Positions 1-6,440 of a stretch of DNA of 21,694 bases are shown here, piece after piece (the stretch's first letter is position 1; the number at the start of each line of letters is the position of its first letter). Position numbers and translations under genes: made by a program. The notes under the pieces are model-generated. The model saw nothing but the letters and a program-made list of their open reading frames with translations. It searched no databases and was not told the DNA's origin. The DNA is taken from NCBI GenBank assembly GCA_964626735.1, contig CAZVIJ010000030.1:1-21694 (forward strand), written 5' to 3'. This DNA is from CAZVIJ01 sp964626735. Its GTDB lineage: Bacteria; Patescibacteriota; Dojkabacteria; JAOAGR01.

Positions 1-221
1 GCCAATATCAATACATTCAAAGCTAAAATTTCGCGAGAAGGTATAAGATGGTCAAGTAATGCGTACGGAATGTAGAGTATTGAGGCGCTTCCGAATAAGA
101 TTGAAAACAACCAGGGGTTTTTAACATAATCCTTACTGTGCTTGCGAAGCATGGCAAGAGGAATAATCCACGATAACGCCCACAGAAAGCTGACCACGCT
201 AATTTCCGCGAGCAATGACAT
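1..221 (-). CDS. Membrane protein, N-terminal part (runs off left edge)
   Basis: The frame is open on the minus strand from an ATG at 221 to the window edge (about 73 codons), with no stop. The translation starts MSLLAEISVVSFLWALSWII, giving a first hydrophobic helix at about residues 8-25. A basic loop (LRKHSKDYVKNP) and a second helix at about 44-59 (FSILFGSASILYIPYALL) follow. This looks like the start of a multi-pass inner-membrane protein; no family can be named from it. A CATAAT box lies 5 nt upstream of the ATG with a TTGAAT -35 at 16-bp spacing, so the mRNA could be leaderless. The gene diverges from the MORN protein, and the two starts are very close or overlapping. An alternative ATG at 152 would cut into the first helix and is less likely. 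Confidence 0.6.
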   Translation of the reverse strand, partial: MSLLAEISVVSFLWALSWIIPLAMLRKHSKDYVKNPWLFSILFGSASILYIPYALLDHLIPSREILALNVLIL

Positions 222-226
222 ACATC

Positions 227-254
227 ATTATGAACGAATTGCCCCGAAATTCAA
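227..254 (-). promoter_or_regulatory. Putative promoter of the left-edge membrane gene
   Basis: On the minus strand TTGAAT (254-249) and CATAAT (232-227) are separated by 16 bp, and the ATG at 221 follows 5 nt later. It overlaps the possible upstream starts of the diverging MORN gene, one reason to prefer an internal start for that gene. It is a match to the general sigma-70 consensus only. Confidence 0.35.
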
Positions 255-283
255 TTTCCAATCCATTTGACGTACACTTTCTC

Positions 284-928
284 ATGCCCGAACGTATTTC
301 GCGTGTACTCCAGTTTATTTCCATTTGGCTCCTTATTCCTCTTCTGTATTACAATCATGGGACGTTCTGGAGCATGGTCACCGCTTATCGACCGCATGAA
401 GGTTCAAATACAGAATACTACGCGAACAAACAAAAGCGCCTCGAATACACCATTAAAGAAGGGAAATTGGAGGGGAACGTCGTGATGTACTGCATGAATG
501 GGAAAAAAATGAGGACAGCAACGTTCGTTTCCGGTAAAGCTCGCGGTTCGGTTCAAGAATTCAGCTGCACCGATGGCAACGTTTTGAACGAATATGAATG
601 GGAAAATGGACATTTCGTCGGTATCCAGAGGATATATTACGAAGGTACGAAGATTGTCTATCGGGAAACCGATTTTGACAGCCAAGGAAATATCCGGCAT
701 ATGATTACGTTTTTCGGCGACGGTTCAATCTCGCACGAAGAAAATTACGTTGCTGGAAAACTCGATGGGTTGGCTACTATCTTCTACCCTAACGGCGCGA
801 TACGCGTCAAGCAACAATATAATAAAGGGGTACCGGATGGGTTGACTGAGGAGTATGACGAGAACGGTATGATAATTAAGACGTTGCAATACGATAAAGG
901 CCGAGTTAGCGTACCACCTACTCCTTGA
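284..928 (+). CDS. Membrane-anchored MORN-2 (YwqK-like) repeat protein
   Basis: The 214-aa product starts MPERISRV, followed by one hydrophobic segment (about residues 9-24), so it is probably anchored by an N-terminal helix with the rest on one side of the membrane. From about residue 55 it is built of roughly 23-residue units of the form G-x-x-x-G-x-x-x-x-[YF]-x-x-[ND]-G. Clear units begin at GKLEG, GKARG, GHFVG, GKLDG and GVPDG. These are MORN-2 repeats as in the YwqK family. MORN-2 proteins are thought to bind partners or lipids; several sit beside toxins, but no toxin is visible here. The frame stays open upstream to ATGs at 215 and 230. The start at 284 is preferred because it avoids the diverging gene and its promoter and has a TACACT box 5 nt upstream. 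Its tail overlaps the convergent sensor kinase by 11 nt. Confidence 0.75.
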   Translation: MPERISRVLQFISIWLLIPLLYYNHGTFWSMVTAYRPHEGSNTEYYANKQKRLEYTIKEGKLEGNVVMYCMNGKKMRTATFVSGKARGSVQEFSCTDGNVLNEYEWENGHFVGIQRIYYEGTKIVYRETDFDSQGNIRHMITFFGDGSISHEENYVAGKLDGLATIFYPNGAIRVKQQYNKGVPDGLTEEYDENGMIIKTLQYDKGRVSVPPTP

Positions 929-2222
929 GGAAGCTCCCCGATACGTCTTGCCGAATAGGCAACGTAAGAATGAACTTCGCTCCCTTGCCGATTTCGCTAT
1001 ACGCCGTAATTGAACCTTGATGGCGCTCGACTATTTTTTTGCAGATAGCCAGGCCGACGCCAGTCCCTTCATACTCTTCCTTGGCATGGAGCTTTTCGAA
1101 AACCTGAAATATACGGTCCTTATATTTTTCGTCAAAACCGATTCCATTGTCTTCAACAACGATGCTGCACACATTCGTCCCCTCCTCTGCTTTGCTGTAG
1201 ATCCTAATCTGGGGCGTCCGATCCTCGCGTATAAACTTAAGTGAATTTCCGATAAGGTTTTGGAAAAGCTGGCGCATTTGAACGGGATCAGCTTCTATGT
1301 GCGGTAACGAATCCTTTATTACCCGTGCCTTCTCCGATTCGATGACAGCTTCGAAATCGTCAATCACGCTTTCGCAAAGTTCGTCGAGATTTACCGTTTC
1401 GAAGGGCGTCTTCTTAGACATGACTCGCGAAAACGACAAGAGGTCGTTGATGAGTGATTTCATCCGATCGGCAGCTTTTTCCATCTTATTGAGGTAATCC
1501 TGGCCCTCTGCATTCAGGTCGCGGTAATACTTTGCCTTAAGTCTCCCGCTAAACGCCTGTATTTTTCGCAATGGTTCCTGCAGATCATGCGAAGCTATGT
1601 ACGTCAAATCTTCAAGTTCCTTGTTGCTCGACTTCAATTGCCCGTTCAGCAGCCCCAGCTCTTTTTCCGTTCGCTTCCGCACTTCTATCTCCCGCAACAG
1701 TCGCTTATTCGTAAGACGCAGCTTGTTGGTCCTCTTCTTCACCTTTTCTTCGAGCATTTCGTTGATGTTGCTCATATTCTTACGTGTTACCTTGAGGTAA
1801 TGAACGATAATAACCGCTCCTGTGCCTTCGAGAAGAAACATGAAAAACGGGACCAGATCATGTATCTGGAAATGGCCTAAGTTTTGGAAAGGCGGAATGA
1901 AATAGTAGTCGATCATTGCCGCGCTCACGAGGACGCCAAAAATACCGGGACCGAGACCAGTCCAGAACGTCGTGCATAGGATAGGAAGCAGAAGAAAAAG
2001 ATAAGGAGTGTCGCGTCCAAGTTCGGGTATTGCCAACTTAAGCTTGATAACCAAGTAGCATTCAAGAAACGTGAAAGCATAAAGCCCAAGAGCCTTCAAG
2101 ATCCTCGTGACAGAAAAAGGCTCCTGCAGTCCCTGCATGAGATAATCGTAAAAGATACGGGATATTTCGTGCACCGACGAAACCGTATGGTCGCGTATTG
2201 TCCTCAGTCGTTCGTAGCTCAT
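918..2222 (-). CDS. Membrane sensor histidine kinase, DUF4118-HisKA-HATPase
   Basis: This is a 434-aa sensor kinase. Residues about 40-145 hold several hydrophobic helices resembling the KdpD-type DUF4118 sensor (…WTGLGPGIFGVLVS…). A coiled coil (about 150-210) leads to the HisKA H-box SHDLQEPLRK with phospho-acceptor H212. The ATPase part has the N-box QNLIGNSLKF (N322, N326), G1 EDNGIGF (D358) and G2 GTGVGLA. All catalytic motifs are intact, so it should autophosphorylate. The H-box is of the phytochrome-like type. No response regulator is encoded in the window, so the partner must lie elsewhere. The ATG at 2222 is preferred over a TTG ten codons upstream because an AGGAG sits 4 nt before it. 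The ligand is unknown. Confidence 0.92.
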   Translation of the reverse strand: MSYERLRTIRDHTVSSVHEISRIFYDYLMQGLQEPFSVTRILKALGLYAFTFLECYLVIKLKLAIPELGRDTPYLFLLLPILCTTFWTGLGPGIFGVLVSAAMIDYYFIPPFQNLGHFQIHDLVPFFMFLLEGTGAVIIVHYLKVTRKNMSNINEMLEEKVKKRTNKLRLTNKRLLREIEVRKRTEKELGLLNGQLKSSNKELEDLTYIASHDLQEPLRKIQAFSGRLKAKYYRDLNAEGQDYLNKMEKAADRMKSLINDLLSFSRVMSKKTPFETVNLDELCESVIDDFEAVIESEKARVIKDSLPHIEADPVQMRQLFQNLIGNSLKFIREDRTPQIRIYSKAEEGTNVCSIVVEDNGIGFDEKYKDRIFQVFEKLHAKEEYEGTGVGLAICKKIVERHQGSITAYSEIGKGAKFILTLPIRQDVSGSFLKE

Positions 2223-2226
2223 TTCG

Positions 2227-2231
2227 CTCCT
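2227..2231 (-). promoter_or_regulatory. Shine-Dalgarno AGGAG deciding the kinase start
   Basis: AGGAG lies 4 nt upstream of the ATG at 2222. It is one of the few clear Shine-Dalgarno motifs in the window; most other starts lack one. Confidence 0.6.
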
Positions 2232-2289
2232 ACTTTCCTGGACAACCTGCAAAAACGGTAATTTCTAGACAGGCTTCTCCATACTCGAT

Positions 2290-2295
2290 AGTATA
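2290..2295 (-). promoter_or_regulatory. Putative -10 box of the sensor kinase
   Basis: TATACT (5/6 of consensus) on the minus strand lies about 68 nt upstream of the kinase ATG. The -35 at 17-bp spacing (TTAAAT) is weak. This would give a leader of about 60 nt carrying the AGGAG, unlike the leaderless-looking genes nearby. Confidence 0.35.
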
Positions 2296-2339
2296 GTAGA
2301 TTTACCGAACGAATTTAATCTAACGTGGATATATAACGG

Positions 2340-3230
2340 CTAAACGTTCGCTATCAGGCTCTTCAGCGCAGCAATAGATCTCGTACCGTATATTCCTCGA
2401 CCAGCAGTTTCGAGCATGACTTCTCCGACGTTCGGGTCGTACCCCAGTACATCGAGGCTCGCCATGATAGTTCGGTAAACGTCAACCTCTTCTCGGCGCT
2501 GACCGTATGTCAGCGTACTTTCTAAGTTATCCGCCGTTCGCCGCAACGTAGATTTGATTGCATATATTTCAGGATGCGCCTCTTCATCTTTCTTCACTTG
2601 GTATCGTTTCTCTTGGCGAATTTTCAGCCGATCGGGAGGGAAATTGAATGCCAGCTTACCAAGCCACGGATGTTCTTGCCTGAAAAGTTCAAGGTTTCTC
2701 GCCTTATACGCTACGATACAATCCACGGCGTTCTCGACTCGAGCATCGAAATCACGGTAGAGCCAGCTGGAAAGAACTGCGGAAGCTCGATTCAGGGTAG
2801 TCTTCATGTCGTGAACCGAATAATCGTTTTGGTGATTTATCACGACAATCGATCGCTGAAGGTTTCTGGTCGTTTCAAGTCTCAAGTCGATAAACCCCTT
2901 ATGCACATATTGTTCCGTCGGCGTTATCATCGCTGGCGCATAATGTATCGCAGCTATGTAGTAGGCGTATGCCCAAAGGCCTTCTTCGAGCATCGTTCGT
3001 TGACGTTCAAGATTCTCATCATCCGATGAACCTAATAACCTATCGAATTTGGGATTTACTTCGACGGGAATTCGAGGGATAAGAGCATCCGGTACCAGGT
3101 GAGAATAATCTACTTCACGATAGTCTTCGGGTCCATACACCACGTCGTACCTCGTCAGGTAATCGGGAAAACCTGGAACTATTGTTTTTTTGCCCAAATC
3201 GGTGTAAAAGCTATACGCCAATGCGTCCAT
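2340..3230 (-). CDS. Uncharacterised 296-aa protein
   Basis: The frame is long and uninterrupted, but I do not recognise the family. The protein looks soluble: there is no signal peptide or convincing membrane helix. It is rich in charged residues, and its second half looks helical (about residues 195-255, many Arg, Lys and Glu, e.g. DRLKIRQEKRYQVKKDEEAHPE). Aromatic-rich stretches around 85-98 (LWAYAYYIAAIHYAP) may form a hydrophobic core. The ATG at 3230 has a perfect TATAAT only 8 nt upstream, supporting this start and its own, possibly leaderless, transcript. The next gene upstream on the same strand ends 37 nt away and is also unknown, so the two may work together. No function is proposed. 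Confidence 0.8.
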   Translation of the reverse strand: MDALAYSFYTDLGKKTIVPGFPDYLTRYDVVYGPEDYREVDYSHLVPDALIPRIPVEVNPKFDRLLGSSDDENLERQRTMLEEGLWAYAYYIAAIHYAPAMITPTEQYVHKGFIDLRLETTRNLQRSIVVINHQNDYSVHDMKTTLNRASAVLSSWLYRDFDARVENAVDCIVAYKARNLELFRQEHPWLGKLAFNFPPDRLKIRQEKRYQVKKDEEAHPEIYAIKSTLRRTADNLESTLTYGQRREEVDVYRTIMASLDVLGYDPNVGEVMLETAGRGIYGTRSIAALKSLIANV

Positions 3231-3238
3231 AACTTTAT

Positions 3239-3244
3239 ATTATA
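3239..3244 (-). promoter_or_regulatory. Consensus -10 (TATAAT) upstream of 296-aa gene
   Basis: A perfect TATAAT on the minus strand ends 8 nt before the ATG at 3230. No good -35 is visible at 16-18 bp. The position implies transcription starting at or next to the start codon. Confidence 0.45.
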
Positions 3245-3267
3245 AGGCAAGAAAGCAAATTGTGCTG

Positions 3268-3981
3268 TTAATAAATCCCCTTAAAGACAGGGATAATGAC
3301 ACTATCCCTGATAGTGATTGGTTCAGGGTCGAGCAAATATGCATAATCGTCGAACAGGGCGGGAAGCAATAGTGCACTTCGCCGTAATGGAGAAACCCGA
3401 GGATGTATGTCCAACATATTCGGATACTGTGAGGATATCGTAGGGTAATGGCGCAACGCGTCTTCGCACGACGGGAAAACTGCTTCCATCCATACAGCGC
3501 AATATCGAACTTCCGAATCGGGCCTGCTGGAATTGGAATGAATACGAGGCTCGTAAGGGACTGCGCGATCGCACTCGGTGACAACTGACAAATCCTCAAA
3601 TCCGGTTACTTTATCCAACGGTTTCAAACGCTGTAAATCGCCCCGCTCGATAGCGTCAGAGAAAAGCTGAAAACAAAGCGATACGCCGACACGATCTCCT
3701 CGGTAAACGGGAGTTTCGCCCGAAAACTTTCCTCCTACCCTGCTTCGCGCTTCATCAAGAGCATACGGATCAAGCTTTCTCAAGGCTCTAGAAAAGCGCC
3801 GATGGAAACCGGTCAGTATATCGTTTGCGGTATAGTCGATAAAGCCGGGGTCATTGAATATTTCCGAGAAACACGTAACGACGCTTGCAATCGTAGCCGA
3901 TAACCGACGTCCCCTATTTTGCCTATCAGTGCAAAAACACCGAATGAGATCAATTTCGGATTCGGTCAATTTGATACTCAT
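3268..3981 (-). CDS. Uncharacterised 237-aa protein
   Basis: The family is not recognised. The protein begins MSIKLTESEIDLIRCFC, has no signal peptide or clear membrane helix and carries several cysteines. Its N-terminal 100 residues look helical, with Arg-rich patches (RQNRGRR; FHRRFSRALRKLD). The middle has a TPVYRGDRVGVSLCFQLF stretch. The frame extends to an ATG at 4026. The ATG at 3981 is preferred because a CATACT box lies 7 nt upstream with a TTGAGT -35 at 17 bp, and because the longer form would contain its own promoter. It is followed by the 296-aa unknown gene on the same strand. Shorter frames inside it on either strand are shadows. Confidence 0.72.
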   Translation of the reverse strand: MSIKLTESEIDLIRCFCTDRQNRGRRLSATIASVVTCFSEIFNDPGFIDYTANDILTGFHRRFSRALRKLDPYALDEARSRVGGKFSGETPVYRGDRVGVSLCFQLFSDAIERGDLQRLKPLDKVTGFEDLSVVTECDRAVPYEPRIHSNSSRPDSEVRYCAVWMEAVFPSCEDALRHYPTISSQYPNMLDIHPRVSPLRRSALLLPALFDDYAYLLDPEPITIRDSVIIPVFKGIY

Positions 3982-3988
3982 ACCATGT

Positions 3989-4017
3989 AGTATGTACCAG
4001 TTATATCCATTACTCAA
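3989..4017 (-). promoter_or_regulatory. Putative promoter of the 237-aa gene
   Basis: On the minus strand TTGAGT (4017-4012), 17 bp, CATACT (3994-3989), then 7 nt to the ATG at 3981. It lies beside, and points away from, the promoter of the kinase-fold gene. Confidence 0.4.
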
Positions 4018-4019
4018 GA

Positions 4020-4048
4020 TTCTCATATAGGCACGAGTACGTTATCAT
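4020..4048 (+). promoter_or_regulatory. Putative promoter of the kinase-fold/GT-C operon
   Basis: TTCTCA (4020-4025), 17 bp, TATCAT (4043-4048), then 6 nt to the ATG at 4055. Two near back-to-back promoters thus share about 60 bp, and both would give leaderless or nearly leaderless messages. Confidence 0.35.
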
Positions 4049-4054
4049 ACGGTA

Positions 4055-4621
4055 ATGATACAGCCATTCGTCATCGCAGGTCCCTCAGGCATCGGGAAAA
4101 CATTTCTCCTCAGCCACTTGGTAAAGAATTACCCGTTTAAAAACGTACTTTCTACCATGACCCGTAAGCCTCGGGAACACGAAGTAAATATGGTGGACAA
4201 CGAATTCCTAACGGAAGAGCAATACGAGACCGATGCCAAGAACGGAGCTTTTTTCACCGACTATAACTTCTTCGGCACTCGATATGGGTATAGACGCAAG
4301 TTTATAGAAGATATCGTAGAAGAAGGATTCATTCCGGCAATAATTTTTTTTACCCCGCTTATACAAGATTTTGTAGCGGCATACCCGGATAGCATACGGG
4401 TCTTCCTCATGCCTGGAGATGATGATCTGCTGGTAGCTCGAATGCGGGAACGCGGTGATAGTCCTCTAGAGATACGCAAACGGCTTGCAAGCATGAGAGA
4501 AGAAGTTGAAGCTTTCGAAAAAAACAAACAGTACTTTACCGCGTCCTTTCCCATTTCGAATGATGAAGATGTCTACGAGGTCGTAAAATTCGCGCTAAAG
4601 TCATACGGTCTACAACTATGA
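4055..4621 (+). CDS. Divergent guanylate-kinase-fold P-loop kinase
   Basis: The 188-aa protein is near guanylate kinase length. It has a P-loop GPSGIGKT (residues 9-16), the STMTRKPRE segment (S33, R37, R40) matching the STTRxPRxGE motif, a FGT block (73-75) matching YGT, and a lid RMRERGDSPLEIRKRL. The fold and phosphate-binding residues are kept. Several positions that grip GMP in true guanylate kinases differ: the Tyr of DYxF is Asn (N49), the Glu of FLEWA is Thr (T68), the Tyr of YGT is Phe, and the LDIDxQG acidic motif is replaced by FFTPLIQ. It may phosphorylate another nucleotide or small molecule, or have a non-housekeeping role; this is inference. Its stop overlaps the next start as ATGA, implying translational coupling to the membrane protein. 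Confidence 0.8.
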   Translation: MIQPFVIAGPSGIGKTFLLSHLVKNYPFKNVLSTMTRKPREHEVNMVDNEFLTEEQYETDAKNGAFFTDYNFFGTRYGYRRKFIEDIVEEGFIPAIIFFTPLIQDFVAAYPDSIRVFLMPGDDDLLVARMRERGDSPLEIRKRLASMREEVEAFEKNKQYFTASFPISNDEDVYEVVKFALKSYGLQL

Positions 4622-6321
4622 AGCTGTTGGCAGAAAAAATACTTAAAAATCGAGTATCGCTGCTCACCATTCTGCTGCTGCTTATATGTTCGTTTATGCT
4701 GATGTGGTCTACGCTCTCACACTCGGACGGTTACATCAAAATCAGTCCCCATCTCTTTGGCGACTACTCAACCCATCTATCGCTGATCAGGTCATTCTCG
4801 AAAGGCTATAACCCTACCCCGGAATACCAGGGATTCCCTGGCGAATATATCAAATACCATTACTTTTTCTTTTATCTTGCCGGAATGTTGGAAAGAATCG
4901 GTTTTCGGATCGATATAGCACTCGCGCTGCTCGGTGGAATAGGACTTACGGGAGTTCTAACGGCAGTGTTCCTGCTCGCCAAAAAGGTATTCGGCACAAT
5001 TCGCTCAGGAATAATCGCATCGCTGCTGTGTCTTGCTAATTCGTCGCTTTCGTGGGTTTACTTTTTACAGGGAAAGCATTCTGCGAGTGATGTATTGAAT
5101 GCTCTCATCTCCTCCCCGACGTTCGCATCTTCCGGTCCGTTCGATGGAAAATTGGTGAGCATTTGCTGGAACCTCAATGTCTTCGTGAACCAGCGACATT
5201 TATTGTTTGCCTTGATGCTTTACTTCGTATTTGTCTATTGTATCCACTACACCAAATCAAAAAAAATGTTTGCCGTCGGGATGGGCGCTTTTTTCGTAAT
5301 CAGCCTTATGCACAAATCGATACTGATCATCGCACTCGTATCGGTTTTCTGCTTAGCTGTCGCTGCTCCGCATGAGAATAGAAAACGGCTGCTTCTTGCA
5401 TGCGCCGTAACGTGCCTTCTTACCATACCTTCAGTAATGCTATCCCGTAATGTCTCTACTATCATCTTCAGACCCGGATTCTTATTTAACGAAACTACAG
5501 AATGGGATCGTTTGCACATAAGCTCGCCCATACTGAGATGGGTTGTATATTGGGCATTCAATTGCGGGTTTACCTTCCTGCTTGCATGTGTATCCTGGCT
5601 TTCGCTTAGACCGGAGAGCAAATCGAAATTCGAGAAAGTAAAAGAAATCTTTTTTTCCGATAAAACCGTATGGGCTACGATAGCAATTCTGGTATTCGTG
5701 CTAGGGAATCTGTTCGCATTTGGTCGAGAGATGTTTGGTGCGAACCATAAGTTCTTCAACTTCAGTTTGCTGATAGCCAATGTATATGTTGGAGGTTTTC
5801 TCGATTCGCTTCCTTGGAAAGGGATCATCAATAAAAGTATCATAACCGGAATTTTCTTACTCCTGACGCTTGGAGGCATCGTTGACATATCGCCCGTATT
5901 TGCACCGCGAAAGATGTCGATCCCGGATATCACGAAGGATCCGGTTTCGGAATGGGTACTAACCAAAACACCACGAGATGCCGTCTTCTTTAATATTACC
6001 GACGACGTATTGCCCATCACGCTTGCAGGACGGAAGGTTTTTTACGGTTGGGAATATATATCCTGGTCGTACGGGTATGATGTCGATTCCAGAAAGGAAG
6101 AAATAAGATCATTTCTTGATACGAATACGACCTTTGTTCGGCAATGCGCTATATTGCGCGATCATGCAATAACGTATATCGCAGCAACCGTCGACCAGTC
6201 ATCCTTTGCCGGGTTCCCAATCGATCGAGGGATGCTCTATGCACGATTTACGCGAATAAACGATGAGCTTCCGTTCTTTGAAATGTTCGATGTCCAAACA
6301 TCGTGCTACGGCGTTTTTTAA
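4618..6321 (+). CDS. GT-C-like multi-pass membrane protein (putative glycosyltransferase)
   Basis: The 567-aa protein has about ten hydrophobic helices, the first at about 14-31. The loop after it carries FGDYSTH (D49, H53), then FPGEYIKYHYFFF (73-85). An acidic residue in the first external loop followed by a conserved aromatic stretch is typical of GT-C enzymes that use lipid-phosphate sugars. The C-terminal part (about 440-567) is soluble, with a WVLTKTPRDAVFF…GRKVFYGWEYISWSYGY layout seen in large PMT/PTPS-related membrane proteins of unknown specificity. It most likely transfers a sugar outside the membrane to a glycan or protein, but no substrate can be inferred. It is coupled by ATGA overlap to the kinase-fold gene. 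The HelD-like gene's promoter begins one base after its stop. Confidence 0.7.
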   Translation: MKLLAEKILKNRVSLLTILLLLICSFMLMWSTLSHSDGYIKISPHLFGDYSTHLSLIRSFSKGYNPTPEYQGFPGEYIKYHYFFFYLAGMLERIGFRIDIALALLGGIGLTGVLTAVFLLAKKVFGTIRSGIIASLLCLANSSLSWVYFLQGKHSASDVLNALISSPTFASSGPFDGKLVSICWNLNVFVNQRHLLFALMLYFVFVYCIHYTKSKKMFAVGMGAFFVISLMHKSILIIALVSVFCLAVAAPHENRKRLLLACAVTCLLTIPSVMLSRNVSTIIFRPGFLFNETTEWDRLHISSPILRWVVYWAFNCGFTFLLACVSWLSLRPESKSKFEKVKEIFFSDKTVWATIAILVFVLGNLFAFGREMFGANHKFFNFSLLIANVYVGGFLDSLPWKGIINKSIITGIFLLLTLGGIVDISPVFAPRKMSIPDITKDPVSEWVLTKTPRDAVFFNITDDVLPITLAGRKVFYGWEYISWSYGYDVDSRKEEIRSFLDTNTTFVRQCAILRDHAITYIAATVDQSSFAGFPIDRGMLYARFTRINDELPFFEMFDVQTSCYGVF

Positions 6322-6349
6322 TTGACAAACTGTATTTTAGAGGTAAAAT
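6322..6349 (+). promoter_or_regulatory. Strong sigma-70-type promoter of the HelD-like gene
   Basis: Perfect TTGACA (6322-6327), 16 bp, TAAAAT (6344-6349). It starts immediately after the TAA of the preceding gene. The predicted leader is about 85 nt, the longest in the window. Confidence 0.6.
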
Positions 6350-6382
6350 GCATCTATTCGTCCTCTTACCATACTAAGAATC

Positions 6383-6420
6383 GCACGTACGTGCTGGGCA
6401 GATCCCGGATATATCTGGGA
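6383..6420 (+). promoter_or_regulatory. Two palindromes in the HelD-like leader
   Basis: GCACGTACGTGC (6383-6394) is a perfect 12-bp palindrome. TCCCGGATATATCTGGGA (6403-6420) is an 18-bp palindrome with one G/T pair, which would be a wobble in RNA. Both lie between the promoter and the ATG at 6441. They could be protein-binding sites or leader RNA hairpins. Confidence 0.4.
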
Positions 6421-6440
6421 CAAGCCGGAAACGAATAGTT

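Noticed and set aside
2574..3029. 151-codon plus-strand frame inside the 296-aa gene
   Set aside because: The minus frame is longer and has a perfect TATAAT at its start; this one has no start signal.
3240..3599. 119-codon minus-strand frame inside the 237-aa gene
   Set aside because: It is a different frame of the same strand, with no start signal, nested in the longer frame that has a promoter.
5247..6020. 257-codon open frame on the minus strand inside the GT-C-like gene
   Set aside because: It is a shadow: the plus-strand frame has clear membrane helices and motifs over the whole region, while this one shows no family pattern or start signals.
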